This document shows, piece by piece, positions 32,564 through 42,609 of a stretch of DNA of 58,613 nt. The notes beneath the pieces are model-generated. The model ran no database searches. It saw nothing but the letters and a program-made list of their open reading frames with translations, and was not told the origin of the DNA. Source of the DNA: Pseudomonadales bacterium (GTDB lineage: Bacteria; Pseudomonadota; Gammaproteobacteria; Pseudomonadales; Azotimanducaceae); contig JADHNI010000014.1 of assembly GCA_016779585.1 (NCBI GenBank), forward strand, positions 1 through 58,613, in the 5' to 3' direction. Both the position numbers and the translations under genes were made by a program. The first letter of the stretch is position 1. Every line of letters begins with the position of its first letter.

Positions 32564-33331
32564 CTATCTCGGTCTGGCACCACCACCGACACGAATGATT
32601 TCACCGCTGACCCATGAAGCTGCATCGGACGCGAGGTAAATGCACGCTGAGGAAATGTCTTCCGGTGTGCCCAGGCGACCCAAAGGAATGTTCCACTCCG
32701 CAAGAATTTCATCCAGCTGTGATTCATCTTTGCCCAGTGCATTCAACATGACTTCTGTTGGAATGGCGCCTGGGGCAACGGCGTTAACGCGGATGTTCGG
32801 CGCGAACTCCGCGGCAAAGGTCCAGGTCAGTGAGTTGGTGCCAGCCTTGGCCGCGCCATAGTGTGCACTTCCAGGAACCGGACCGGTTCCTGCGCCGGAT
32901 GTAATGTTGATGATGGAACCCTTTTCCATGTTCCGTGCCGCTGTGACGCAGCCAACATAGATGGATGTAAGATTCAGGGCGATGGTCCTGTCCCATTCTT
33001 CCCGTGGCATCTCCAGGATCGAGGCGCGGTAGGTGGAACCGCCAGCGTTGTTGACCCAGTCAGTCAGCTTGCCGAATTTATCAACTGCAGCTTTGGCCAG
33101 TGCCGCCATGGCGTCGTCGTCAGTCACATCTGTCGTAACCGCGATGGCGTCACCACCGTTATCTATAATTTTTTGCGCAACTTCCTCGATTTCCTCGGTG
33201 CGCCTTGCAGCGACAACAACTTTTGCGCCGGCTTGGGCGAAATCGACCGCTATCCCTTCGCCAATTCCGCGTCCTGCACCAGTAACAACAGCGACGTGAC
33301 CTTCCAGACTATAACGATCGAATACACTCAT
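32564..33331 (-). CDS. SDR-family oxidoreductase 2
   Basis: A 255-residue classical SDR. NAD(P) motif TGAGRGIGEG (from residue 17), NNAG, NITSGAGTGPVPGSAHYGAAKAG with the catalytic Tyr/Lys, and C-terminal EIIRVGGG. ATG 33331 gives the normal SDR start and lies one base after the pckG stop; a longer reading from 33361 would overlap pckG. AARR after the second strand suggests NADP. The substrate is unknown; it is probably co-transcribed with pckG. Confidence 0.9.
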   Translation of the reverse strand: MSVFDRYSLEGHVAVVTGAGRGIGEGIAVDFAQAGAKVVVAARRTEEIEEVAQKIIDNGGDAIAVTTDVTDDDAMAALAKAAVDKFGKLTDWVNNAGGSTYRASILEMPREEWDRTIALNLTSIYVGCVTAARNMEKGSIINITSGAGTGPVPGSAHYGAAKAGTNSLTWTFAAEFAPNIRVNAVAPGAIPTEVMLNALGKDESQLDEILAEWNIPLGRLGTPEDISSACIYLASDAASWVSGEIIRVGGGARPR

Positions 33332-33332
33332 A

Positions 33333-35135
33333 TCAGGCGGCCTCCTGTTTGGCCTCTTCAAGACGCTGCTTCAGGGCAGCGAGTTCATCAAACAGTTCCT
33401 GGGGAACATTGCCCTCGAAACTATTGTAGTACTCCTCGATGAGAGGAATCTCTGACAGCCAGCCATCGATCTCGACACGCAGCAGGGTGGCGATTTCATC
33501 ATCGGAGATATCAAGCCCACTGAAATCTAGGCCGTTAATGCCCGGGAGGTTGCCAATGGGTGTTTCCACAGCATCCGCGGTACCGGCGCAGCGCTCGAAG
33601 ATCCATTTAAGGATGCGCGAGTTTTCACCGAAACCGGGCCACATGAATCGACCGTCGTCGTCTTTGCGGAACCAGTTTACGTAGTAAATGCGCGGCAGTT
33701 GTACACCTTCTTTCTTGCCCACGTTGATCCAGTGGCCCCAGTAGTCAGCCATGTTGTATCCGCAGAATGGCAGCATGGCCATGGGATCCCGGCGGAGTTC
33801 GCCAATCTTGCCAGCGGCCGCAGCCGTTTTCTCGGAAGCGATGATGGAGCCAAAGAAAGTTCCCTGTTGCCAGTTCTGTGCCTCGTTCACCAGCGGTACC
33901 ACGCTGGCGCGCCTGCCGCCGAAGAGAATCGCGCTGATGGGCACACCCTTCAGGTCTTCCCATTCCTCAGCAATTGCCGGGCACTGTGCAGCAGAAACCG
34001 TAAAACGTGCGTTTGGGTGGGCAGCGGGGCGATCCATGTTCGGATTCCACTCGCGGCCTGTCCAGTCAACGAGGTGTGAGGGTGGCACTTCAGTCATGCC
34101 TTCCCACCAGACATCACCATCGTCGGTTTCAGCAACGTTGGTAAAGATGCAATTGCCGGTCAGCGTATTCATCGCGTTTGCGTTCGAATCCATGCCCGTG
34201 CCAGGCGCCACGCCGAAGAAGCCTGCCTCTGGGTTTATGGCATAGAGCTGGCCATCATCACCAAATTTCATCCAGCAGATGTCGTCACCTACCGTTTCAA
34301 CCTTCCAGCCAGGGATGGTTGGAATCAGCATGGCGAGGTTGGTTTTGCCGCAGGCGCTTGGGAAGGCACCGGCAATGTATTTGGATTCACCCTCCGGGTT
34401 GGTGAGCTTCAGGATCAGCATATGCTCGGCGAGCCAGCCTTCATCGTGGGCCATGGCTGAAGCGATGCGCAGCGCGAAACACTTCTTGCCCAGAAGGGCG
34501 TTGCCGCCATAGCCGGAACCAAACGACCAGATTTCACGCGTTTTCGGGAAATGAGCGATATACAGATTCTGTGGGTTACAGGGCCAGGGAACGTCCACGG
34601 TTTCATCATCCAGCGGCATGCCGACCGAGTGTATGCAGGGTACGAAATCGCCGTCTTCACCGAGTTCATCCAGCACAGCCTGGCCGACACGGGTCATGAT
34701 GTGCATGTTGGTCACGACATAGGGGGAATCCGAAATCTCCACACCGATATGCGCGATCGGTGAACCCACAGGACCCATGGAGAAGGGAATCACATACATG
34801 GTGCGACCCTGCATGCAGCCATCAAACAGGCCGTGCAGGGTTTCGCGCATTTCATCGGGGGCGATCCAGTTGTTGGTGGGACCGGCTTCTGCCTCTGTGT
34901 CCGAACAGATGTAGGTTCGGCTTTCGACACGGGCGACATCAGCGGGGTCTGATCTGACCAGGTAGCTGTTGGGTCGTTTTGCTTCGTTCAGTTTTTTGGC
35001 AACGCCTGCATCGACCAGTAGCTCCCACATACGATCGTATTCTTCCGGGGAGCCGTCGCAGATTACGACGTCTTCCGGCTTGCACAGCGTTTTCATTTCG
35101 TCCAGCCATGCCGCCAGTTTCTTGTTCTTCAACAT
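33333..35135 (-). CDS. pckG: Phosphoenolpyruvate carboxykinase (GTP)
   Basis: A 600-residue GTP-type PEPCK converting oxaloacetate to PEP for gluconeogenesis. Characteristic segments are [53 protein letters not shown] (kinase-1a loop with the reactive Cys), [10 protein letters not shown] and [14 protein letters not shown]. The length is normal. A gluconeogenic enzyme agrees with growth on lipids or amino acids, as the rest of the window suggests. It is divergent from ygiQ across 103 bases in which no promoter was clear. Confidence 0.96.
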   Translation of the reverse strand: MLKNKKLAAWLDEMKTLCKPEDVVICDGSPEEYDRMWELLVDAGVAKKLNEAKRPNSYLVRSDPADVARVESRTYICSDTEAEAGPTNNWIAPDEMRETLHGLFDGCMQGRTMYVIPFSMGPVGSPIAHIGVEISDSPYVVTNMHIMTRVGQAVLDELGEDGDFVPCIHSVGMPLDDETVDVPWPCNPQNLYIAHFPKTREIWSFGSGYGGNALLGKKCFALRIASAMAHDEGWLAEHMLILKLTNPEGESKYIAGAFPSACGKTNLAMLIPTIPGWKVETVGDDICWMKFGDDGQLYAINPEAGFFGVAPGTGMDSNANAMNTLTGNCIFTNVAETDDGDVWWEGMTEVPPSHLVDWTGREWNPNMDRPAAHPNARFTVSAAQCPAIAEEWEDLKGVPISAILFGGRRASVVPLVNEAQNWQQGTFFGSIIASEKTAAAAGKIGELRRDPMAMLPFCGYNMADYWGHWINVGKKEGVQLPRIYYVNWFRKDDDGRFMWPGFGENSRILKWIFERCAGTADAVETPIGNLPGINGLDFSGLDISDDEIATLLRVEIDGWLSEIPLIEEYYNSFEGNVPQELFDELAALKQRLEEAKQEAA

Positions 35136-35238
35136 CTAAAAATACCCTTATCTTTCAGCTACTTGTGGCCCAGAACAGTGACTGGCGTCGCCGGGCCTGG
35201 AAAGGCCGCAAGGATACCATGCCATCGAGTCTGTTAAC

Positions 35239-37248
35239 ATGCGCGCCATGAAACTTGCCCCAAACAAATCTCTCACAGACTATCGGCCCTATTGGGCGGA
35301 ATGCTTCGGTGTCGCGCCTTTCCTGCCAACCACCCGTGCGGAGATGGATGCACTCGGCTGGGATTCGTGCGATGTGATTATTGTCACCGGCGATGCCTAT
35401 GTGGATCACCCCAGCTTTGGCATGGCCGTTATTGGCCGGGTTCTTGAAGCCCAGGGTTTCAGGGTGGGTATCATCGCCCAGCCCAACTGGCAGGATACCC
35501 GTGATATTGAGCGCCTCGGCAGGCCCAACCTGTACTTCGGTGTGGCAGCCGGCAACATGGATTCCATGATCAACCGCTACACCGCGGATAAAAAAATCCG
35601 CCAGGACGATGCCTATACGCCAGGCAATATCGGCGGCAAGCGTCCGGACCGCTCGGTGATTGTGTATTCGCAGCTTGTGAAACAGGCGTTCAGTGATGTG
35701 CCGATTGTTATCGGCAGTATCGAGGCCAGCCTGCGGCGTATTGCTCATTTTGATTACTGGAGTGAAAAGGTACGGCGTTCGATCCTGCTGGACAGCCGGG
35801 CGGACCTGCTGCTCTACGGCAATGCCGAACGGGCTATTGTTGAAGTGACCCATCGTCTTGCAGAGGGGGAAACCATCGCGCAGGTCCGGGATGTTCGTGG
35901 TACAGCATTTATCACCGATGCCCCTTTACCGGGTTGGCGTTGCGTGGATGAAAGCCAGTTGCCGGAAGAACGTGACACGCAGGAAATTAAGCTACCGGAT
36001 GATGGACCAGAGTTTGTTCGCCTGCCAAGCTTTGAAGCAGTCCGTGACGACAAGGTTCTCTACGCGCATGCATCACGCATCCTGCATCGTGAAACCAACC
36101 CGGGTAACGCCAAGGCACTGGCCCAGGAACATGGAGACAAGATTGTCTGGCTGAATCCACCACCGGTTCCCCTGACCACTGAAGAGCTGGATTGGGTATT
36201 CGAGCAACCCTACCAGCGAGTGCCGCATCCATCTTATGGTGACGCTCACCTGCCGGCCTACGAAATGATTCGACACTCGGTGAACATCATGCGCGGCTGT
36301 TTTGGTGGCTGCACTTTCTGCTCCATCACGGAGCATGAAGGCCGGATTATCCAGAGCCGCTCGGAAGCTTCCATCCTGAACGAGATAGGGGAGATTCGTG
36401 ACAAGTCGCCGGCATTCACCGGTGTGATTTCTGACCTGGGCGGGCCAACGGCAAACATGTGGCGGCTCAACTGCAAGGACAAGAAGATCGAGGAGAGCTG
36501 TAAACGGCCTTCCTGTGTTTACCCAAACATCTGCAAGAATCTTGATACCGACCAGACTCCACTCATTGAGTTGTATCGAAAGGCGCGGGATGTTGAGGGT
36601 GTAAAAAAAATCCTGATAGCTTCGGGCCTGCGTTACGACCTTGCCGTGGAAACACCCGAGTACGTCAAGGAACTGGTCACTGAACATGTGGGCGGTTACC
36701 TGAAGATTGCACCGGAACACACTGAAAAAGGCCCACTGACCAAGATGATGAAACCGGGCATCGGCACCTACGACCGGTTCAAGGCGATGTTCGACAAGTA
36801 CTCCAGCGAGGCGGGCAAGAAGCAGTACCTGATTCCCTATTTCATTGCCGGACACCCGGGTACCACTGATGAAGACATGTTGAACCTGGCGAAGTGGCTG
36901 AAGGACAACGGCTTTCGGGCCGACCAGGTCCAGAACTTTTATCCGTCACCGATGGCGACGGCGACGGCGATGTACCATTCCGAGAGGAATCCGCTTAAGC
37001 GAGTCGGCCGCGGTTCGGAGCGGGTCAACATTGTGCGCAAGGCAAGGCAGCGTCGGCTGCACAAAGCTTTTCTCCGGTATCATGATCCCGACAACTGGCC
37101 GATGCTTCGTGAGGCGCTGCGCAAGATGGGTCGTAATGACCTGATCGGCAACGGCAAAGTGCACCTGGTGCCGCGCACGCAGTTCTCCAAACCGCACCTG
37201 TCAAAGCGCAAAACTTTCCGTACCCAGCATACGGGGTTACCGAAGTAA
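35239..37248 (+). CDS. ygiQ: YgiQ-family radical SAM protein
   Basis: A 669-residue UPF0313/YgiQ protein. N-terminal cobalamin-binding-like region ([20 protein letters not shown], then [13 protein letters not shown]), radical SAM cluster CFGGCTFC (Cys354, 358, 361), SRSEASI, and a C-terminal DUF3362-like segment ([19 protein letters not shown]). ATG 35248 is an alternative start. The reaction is not established. It is convergent with the DUF7064-like gene, one base apart. Confidence 0.92.
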   Translation: MRAMKLAPNKSLTDYRPYWAECFGVAPFLPTTRAEMDALGWDSCDVIIVTGDAYVDHPSFGMAVIGRVLEAQGFRVGIIAQPNWQDTRDIERLGRPNLYFGVAAGNMDSMINRYTADKKIRQDDAYTPGNIGGKRPDRSVIVYSQLVKQAFSDVPIVIGSIEASLRRIAHFDYWSEKVRRSILLDSRADLLLYGNAERAIVEVTHRLAEGETIAQVRDVRGTAFITDAPLPGWRCVDESQLPEERDTQEIKLPDDGPEFVRLPSFEAVRDDKVLYAHASRILHRETNPGNAKALAQEHGDKIVWLNPPPVPLTTEELDWVFEQPYQRVPHPSYGDAHLPAYEMIRHSVNIMRGCFGGCTFCSITEHEGRIIQSRSEASILNEIGEIRDKSPAFTGVISDLGGPTANMWRLNCKDKKIEESCKRPSCVYPNICKNLDTDQTPLIELYRKARDVEGVKKILIASGLRYDLAVETPEYVKELVTEHVGGYLKIAPEHTEKGPLTKMMKPGIGTYDRFKAMFDKYSSEAGKKQYLIPYFIAGHPGTTDEDMLNLAKWLKDNGFRADQVQNFYPSPMATATAMYHSERNPLKRVGRGSERVNIVRKARQRRLHKAFLRYHDPDNWPMLREALRKMGRNDLIGNGKVHLVPRTQFSKPHLSKRKTFRTQHTGLPK

Positions 37249-38235
37249 CTACAGGCTGACCGCGTGCCAGTGCTCGGCGATGCCGTAACCTTTCCTGTCG
37301 CCCCAGTTGAATTCCGCAAGCCCTTCGTTCACAAAAGTGGCACCGCCAGGCATGGGTATCTTGGTCGGACAGACACAGGTGACTCTGCCGGTAATCTCCA
37401 GCTTCTCGCCGCCCTCGACTTCACCGGTCAGTACCACTGATTTGTGAACAATTGAATCAGGTTCGTAGTCGGTGGAAATCGATACGTTCTTTAACGCCAT
37501 GGATTGCCCATCCCGCTGGATCCAGCCTTCACCACGCATGACACCATCCTTGTGGCGAAAACAGGACCCGCCCAGTGCGGCATGGTCGCCGAAGTTCATG
37601 GAGAACCAGTTAACAAATGGCGCGGGTCCATTGTCTGTGGCTTGCTCATTTTTATCGCCGGAAGCACTTCCTGCGCCCCAGTCGCGTGGCCCCCAGGACT
37701 TGTCCCGAACACCATAGCCGTTCACTGAAAACTTCTCGTTGCCGATGCTGATGGAGCCCGCGACCTGGCCGGACTGTTCAAAATGGCCTCGCTCGCCACT
37801 GGCCGCGTAGTGGGGGTCTGTCAGGCAATCGAACGTGAGGTCCATGTGCAGGGCTTCAGGGCTGAACCAGCCAGCGGGTCTTTCCTTGCTGCGCATCAGC
37901 AGGATCTCGGCATTCTCGATATCCTGCGCTGGGCCGTCGTAATGAATACGCCACTGCTTGTGTGGTGCCTCGCACGTCAGGGTGAGATCACCCGCGGTGA
38001 GGTCTCCATCGTATTCAGACAAGTTAGTGCCGATGTCCCTCCGGCCGTAGGTAAATGCCACACGTTTGCCGCCCAGGTAAACGACATGAAGTGCATCAGC
38101 CCAGCCGTTGTTCGGACGAAAACCCATCCGGGTGAACATGCCGATACCCGTGGTCGGGTCAACAAAGTTGAAGTAATAGCTTTCGCTCCAGGCCCTGTCT
38201 TCACCAATAGGGTGCATTAACTCGTCGTCGCTCAT
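37249..38235 (-). CDS. DUF7064/CrtC-like lipocalin-fold protein
   Basis: 328 residues, rich in predicted beta strands, with no signal peptide. Segments like AWSESYYFNFVDPTTGIGMFTRMG and YGVRDKSWGPRDWG resemble a family of CrtC/hydroxyneurosporene-dehydratase-like beta-barrel proteins often found beside acyl-CoA, SDR and P450 genes in terpenoid or steroid-degrading bacteria. No catalytic residues can be assigned with certainty. It is divergent from the broken alpha/beta hydrolase. Confidence 0.65.
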   Translation of the reverse strand: MSDDELMHPIGEDRAWSESYYFNFVDPTTGIGMFTRMGFRPNNGWADALHVVYLGGKRVAFTYGRRDIGTNLSEYDGDLTAGDLTLTCEAPHKQWRIHYDGPAQDIENAEILLMRSKERPAGWFSPEALHMDLTFDCLTDPHYAASGERGHFEQSGQVAGSISIGNEKFSVNGYGVRDKSWGPRDWGAGSASGDKNEQATDNGPAPFVNWFSMNFGDHAALGGSCFRHKDGVMRGEGWIQRDGQSMALKNVSISTDYEPDSIVHKSVVLTGEVEGGEKLEITGRVTCVCPTKIPMPGGATFVNEGLAEFNWGDRKGYGIAEHWHAVSL

Positions 38236-38313
38236 TTCTTTTGCTCTCCTCTGGAGTCATCAGACTAACACTCTTCTGTTAGGATGTTGCGTTTTGCCAA
38301 TCTGGAGAGCAAC

Positions 38314-39274
38314 TTGGAAATCAATCTCGACCCCGAACTGAAAGCTGTTGTTGACGCTGTTGCAGCGGCAAACCCGAATCCGCCGGATGTCACGGAACTG
38401 CCTATCGAATTGTTCCGTGCTGGCTAAGTCATGGTCAGTCAGGCCCAGTCATTGGCTGACATCCAGTGTGACAGCATCTCAGATCTTGAGGTGCCGGGTG
38501 CTGAGGGGCCAATTGGCGCGAGGTTGTATGTTCCCGAAGGGGCGGGAGACGAAACTTTGCCAGGGCTTATTTTTATTCACGGCGGTGGATTTATGATCGG
38601 GGCTTGATACCCACGACAGTGTCTGCCGACAACTGGCCAATGGAGCTCGCTGTCGTGTGATTGCGCTCGATTACCGGCTAGCGCCGGAGAACAAGTTCCC
38701 GGCCACGGTTGACGATGCTATTGCTGCAGCGACGCACATTACGCAGAACGCGGCGGACTACGGCATGGATGCTTCTAGCATGGCGGTGGGTGGTGACAGT
38801 GCCGGAGGCAATCTGTCAGCCATCGTATCCAATCACTTTGCGGCGCAAGGTGCTAACCCGTTTGCCATGCAGCTGCTGATCTATCCTGCAACAGACGGCA
38901 CCGTGGAGACGGAGTCCCGGCGTGAACTTCAGGGTGGCATTACGCTGGACAAGAAGGTGCTGGACTACTTTTTCGAGGGTTACCTGGGTGGGCTCGACAC
39001 CGATGACAATGATCCACGCCTGAATCCGGCGAAGGCGCCCGGCTTCGAAGGAGCGCCACGTGCGCATATCGTGACAGCGCAATATGACCCGCTACGTGAC
39101 GAGGGTAAGGCTTACGGTGATCTCCTCAAAGCCGCAGGTGTTGAGGTCAGCTATCGTTGCTACGAAGGCCTGATGCACAACTTCATCCTGCAGACCGGGG
39201 TGGTCACCGCGGCGAAAAACGCGGTGGATGACATGGCATCCGCATTAGCGGATGCATTTGCTCATTCCAGGTAA
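38314..39274 (+). pseudogene. HSL-type alpha/beta hydrolase, interrupted by a stop and a frameshift
   Basis: Hormone-sensitive-lipase-like esterase. Start TTG 38314 behind GGAG (MEINLDPELKAVVDAVAA). The oxyanion motif FIHGGGF, the nucleophile GGDSAGGN, Asp in YDPLRDEG and His in LMHNF are all recognisable. The frame is broken by TAA at 38425-38427 and by an indel near 38602: FMIG continues one frame on as LDTHDSVCRQLANGARCRV. The intact remnant 38657-39274 keeps the Ser, Asp and His but lacks the oxyanion HGGG. Either a true pseudogene or sequence errors. Confidence 0.85.
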
Positions 39275-39307
39275 AGTGTCTTTGGTTTTTCTCGATAGCA
39301 TTGCCGT

Positions 39308-40003
39308 TTAGACAATAAAGCTCGCAATTTCCTCCAGCGGTTTCTTGATCGTGGCGGCCCGGGGAATCTTTGCGTTCTCTGCTGCGTGGCCAACCACCAG
39401 CAGGATGTACGGCCTCTCTGAAGCGGGGCGCTCCAGGATGTTATTCAGAAACCTCATGGGATTGGGTGTGTGTGTCAGCGTTGCCAGGCCCGCCCGGTGC
39501 AGGGCGTTGATCAGGAAGCCTGTTGCGATGCCGACAGACTCCGACGTGTAGTAGTTCTTGGTTTTATTGCCTTCATGGTCTCTGCCGTAGTGCTGCACGA
39601 AGATCGCGATCAGCCAGGGTGCGGTTTCCAGGAACGGCTTGTTTGCGTCGGTGCCGAGTTTGCTCAGATCATCCAGCCATTCGTCGCCAGCTTTGCCGCC
39701 ATAGAATTCTCTTTCTTCAGCTTCTGCCGCCTCCCTGATTTTTTTCTTGGTATCAGGGTCGCTGACACAGGCAAAGTGCCAGGGTTGATGGTTGGCGCCG
39801 CTAGCTGCCGTACCCGCAGCGCGCAGGCAGGTTTCGATGACGTCTCTTGAAACAGGTCGATCAGTGAAATCCCGGATCGTGTGCCGCTGCTTTATGAACT
39901 GATAGTAAGCGGTAGCCTCCGTCAGAGACTCATCGTCACTGAGGTTTTGGCGATGAGGCAGGGAAATCCGGTCGTAGTGGAAGTCCACGCGGAACTCCTT
40001 CAA
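39308..40003 (-). CDS. Nitroreductase-fold protein, iodotyrosine-deiodinase-like
   Basis: A 231-residue FMN-dependent nitroreductase-superfamily protein. QRHTIRDFTDRPV, AASGANHQPWHFACV, EEREFYGGKAGDEWLDDL, ESVGIATGFLINAL and THTPNPMRFLNNILERP match the bacterial homologues of iodotyrosine deiodinase, where the E-x-E/Y-x-x-x-K lid binds the halotyrosine zwitterion. Reductive dehalogenation is thus possible but not shown. The gene for an aromatic amino acid hydroxylase lies two genes away. It is divergent from the FAD oxidoreductase. Confidence 0.85.
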   Translation of the reverse strand: MKEFRVDFHYDRISLPHRQNLSDDESLTEATAYYQFIKQRHTIRDFTDRPVSRDVIETCLRAAGTAASGANHQPWHFACVSDPDTKKKIREAAEAEEREFYGGKAGDEWLDDLSKLGTDANKPFLETAPWLIAIFVQHYGRDHEGNKTKNYYTSESVGIATGFLINALHRAGLATLTHTPNPMRFLNNILERPASERPYILLVVGHAAENAKIPRAATIKKPLEEIASFIV

Positions 40004-40036
40004 GATGATGTGGCCTTATCCTAACCCGAAGTTGAT

Positions 40037-41398
40037 ATGTCTGCCTTGATGACACAACTCGCCAGTATTGTTGGCGACCCCCATGTGCTTTCCGGTGAAG
40101 CAATTGCAGATCGTGCGACGTCCTACTGGAATGCATCCCCGATACAGACGATCGCTATTGTTAAGCCTGCTTCAACGGAGGAAGTCAGCCAGGTTTTGTC
40201 TTTCTGCCATCAGCAGGGTCAGTCGGTGGTCATTCAATCCGGTGGCACGGGCGTCTGTGAAGGTGCGGATCCGTCACTGAAAGATGTTGTGATTTCCCTG
40301 GAGCGAATGAACCGGATTATCCATGTTGATCAGAACGAAATGGTGGCCACCGTTGAAGCGGGGGTCATTCTGCAGAACCTCCAGGAAACACTGGCTGACG
40401 AGGGCCTGTTGTTTCCCCTGGACCTGGGTGCAAGGGGCAGCTGCATGATCGGCGGCAACGTTGCGACTAATGCGGGTGGTATCAACGTTCTGCGCTACGG
40501 CATGGTCCGCAATCTGGTGCTCGGCCTGGAGGTTGTACTGATGGACGGCACGGTGTTGTCCTCCATGTATCCGATGTTAAAGAACAATACCGGCTATGAC
40601 CTGAAGCAACTTTTTATTGGCAGCGAGGGAACGCTTGGTGTCATAACGAAAGTCATGGTTCGCCTGTTTCCGCTGCCCACCAGCTGTCAGACAGCGATTG
40701 TGGCCGTTGATTCCTTTAAAGCGGTGTCTTCCGTGCTGAACCAGTTTCGCGCACAACTTTCTGGAACCCTCAGTGCGTTTGAGGTGATGTGGAACAACTA
40801 CTATGTTGGCGTCACAGGAGAAGGAAAACATCGCGCGCCGCTTGCGCGGGATTATCCCTTCTACATTATCATTGAGGCAGAAGGGTTCGACGATGAATCG
40901 GACAGACTCCGATTCGAAGGGCTGTTGTCCGGGATCATGGAGGGCGGTCAAATTCTGGATGCAGTGCTTGCTTCATCGGAACGAGAGCGGCGGGAGATCT
41001 GGATGGTGCGCGAAGAATTTGATGCGCTGCTTCCCGCCTATCTCTATGACGTGAGTCTGCCCCTCGGTGCCATGAACGAGTATGCGGAAGTGCTTAAGGA
41101 ACGGTTCAAGGCAGAATTACCTGGCTGTCATCCGGTCCTGTTTGGTCACATCGCCGATGGTAACCTGCATATCTTTGCGGGGCCTTACGTCGATGAGGCG
41201 CACCATGCGTCGGCAGATCAGATTGTCTACAGTGCGTTGGTACCTTTCGATGGCTCCGTATCTGCGGAGCATGGCATCGGGTTAAACAAGAAAGCCTGGT
41301 TAAGTCAGAATCGCTCAGAGGATGAGCTTGCACTTATGCGTTCAATCAAGCAGGTGCTTGATCCGCAGCACCTTCTCAATCCGGGAAGAATTATCTAG
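40037..41398 (+). CDS. FAD-binding oxidoreductase, GlcD/D-lactate dehydrogenase type
   Basis: A 453-residue flavoprotein of the PCMH/VAO family. FAD-binding region VVIQSGGTGVCEG, GSCMIGGNVATNAGG and QLFIGSEGTLGVITK; C-terminal FAD-linked oxidase domain with FGHIADGNLHI, SAEHGIG and LDPQHLLNPGRI. Relatives oxidise glycolate, D-lactate or D-2-hydroxyglutarate. The exact hydroxy acid is unknown. Its stop overlaps the convergent hydroxylase gene by 4 bases. Confidence 0.92.
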   Translation: MSALMTQLASIVGDPHVLSGEAIADRATSYWNASPIQTIAIVKPASTEEVSQVLSFCHQQGQSVVIQSGGTGVCEGADPSLKDVVISLERMNRIIHVDQNEMVATVEAGVILQNLQETLADEGLLFPLDLGARGSCMIGGNVATNAGGINVLRYGMVRNLVLGLEVVLMDGTVLSSMYPMLKNNTGYDLKQLFIGSEGTLGVITKVMVRLFPLPTSCQTAIVAVDSFKAVSSVLNQFRAQLSGTLSAFEVMWNNYYVGVTGEGKHRAPLARDYPFYIIIEAEGFDDESDRLRFEGLLSGIMEGGQILDAVLASSERERREIWMVREEFDALLPAYLYDVSLPLGAMNEYAEVLKERFKAELPGCHPVLFGHIADGNLHIFAGPYVDEAHHASADQIVYSALVPFDGSVSAEHGIGLNKKAWLSQNRSEDELALMRSIKQVLDPQHLLNPGRII

Positions 41399-42609
41399 GA
41401 AAGACGGACGGCGCGGTCCACCCATATGGACTGCGTGGCCTCTACGTACCTCGCGTAGAACATCCTCGGCAGGTTCCGGCAATGTTCCCTCATGGACTGT
41501 CTTGCCTGGTTGAGTGACTGCGCGGCGAAATAGACAGGCTGGTATTCGGTGATCGGGAAGTCCTGCTCTGCGGCTGCTTCCGGAATCCAGTCACGGATCT
41601 CTGGCCTGGTCTCACTGTCGCCAGCCGGTCGGTAATCTGCGCAGGCGTATTCCAGCTCCCCTGAACTCGACAGCAATCCTGCTCCGTAAGCCTTAATACC
41701 CTTGTTGGTACGAATGACGCCAAACTCGACTGAATGCCAGTAACAACGTGCCAGGCGTTCGATTTCGGCATCGGAGGCGCCAAGACTTGCCAGGCCGATC
41801 TCCTGTGAGAAATCTGCAAATGCGGGGTCCGCGAACATGGGTGCGTGTCCAATCAGTTCATGGCAGACGTCAGGCTCCGGGGTGTAAGTGGGGCGGGAGT
41901 GATGCCTGAGGTACTGTGTTGAGAAAAACACGCGGAAGGCCAGGCCGTTCAGAAAATCTCTTGAGTTGAGCAGGCCAGCCACGGGTCTCAGTTGGAACCC
42001 CGTCCTGGATCGCAGAAAGTCAGATATGTCCTGTGCCTGGGGCACTTGATCCGTGCGGTAAAGATCGAGCCCTTCCAGTTCAGCCATGATCTGCTGGTAT
42101 TCCTGGCAGGCAAAATGGTGATGTTGTTCACGCAGTGTTTCAAAGACGACGCGCCAGGTATTTGCTTCTTCAGCTGAGTATTCGATCCTTGGAATAGTTT
42201 GGCCGTGCCGGTAGTCGCGAGCAATCTGGTCGATACGTGCACGCTGCTCGCGATAATCGGGGTCAGAAAACCCGGGATGGTCTGCTTCAAGCTCGGCGCC
42301 GGCATCCAGTGTCCGGTTGGCAATCTGGTCAAGTTCCCAGATATGGCGCGGAAACCATGGCACCGTGCGTTCGTCCAGGATGGTGAGGCTGCTGACACTG
42401 GCCTGGAGTTCTTTCAGTAAGGACGCAATTTCCGGATCATCTCGCTGGCCGATAAAGTCGACATAGAAGCTCATATCACCACCCTGGGTAGGTCGGGATT
42501 CGATGTGCGTGAGATCGATATTGTGCTCCAGGAAAGGACCGAGCAGGTCGTGCAGTGCCCCGGGATGGTCATGGAGTTCGATCAGCAGGGAGAGCCTTTC
42601 GGTGCTCAT
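41395..42609 (-). CDS. ACT-domain aromatic amino acid hydroxylase (eukaryotic-type layout)
   Basis: A 404-residue pterin-dependent phenylalanine/tyrosine/tryptophan hydroxylase. An N-terminal ACT regulatory domain (about 5-75, LSLLIELHDHPGALHDLL) precedes the catalytic domain; iron ligands are His250, His255 (PDVCHELIGHAP) and Glu295 (YWHSVEFGVI), with FSQEIGLASLGASD as in animal enzymes. Most bacterial PheH are about 260-300 aa and lack ACT. No C-terminal tetramerisation helix is obvious. ATG 42609 overlaps the upstream selenoprotein stop (ATGA), so an in-frame reading from 42666 is rejected. The true amino acid substrate is unresolved. Confidence 0.9.
   Translation of the reverse strand: MSTERLSLLIELHDHPGALHDLLGPFLEHNIDLTHIESRPTQGGDMSFYVDFIGQRDDPEIASLLKELQASVSSLTILDERTVPWFPRHIWELDQIANRTLDAGAELEADHPGFSDPDYREQRARIDQIARDYRHGQTIPRIEYSAEEANTWRVVFETLREQHHHFACQEYQQIMAELEGLDLYRTDQVPQAQDISDFLRSRTGFQLRPVAGLLNSRDFLNGLAFRVFFSTQYLRHHSRPTYTPEPDVCHELIGHAPMFADPAFADFSQEIGLASLGASDAEIERLARCYWHSVEFGVIRTNKGIKAYGAGLLSSSGELEYACADYRPAGDSETRPEIRDWIPEAAAEQDFPITEYQPVYFAAQSLNQARQSMREHCRNLPRMFYARYVEATQSIWVDRAVRLS

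Noticed and set aside
38605..38607. TGA in the alpha/beta hydrolase after GGGFMIGA as Sec
   Set aside because: The downstream homology is in another frame and a TAA lies upstream, so the gene is broken.
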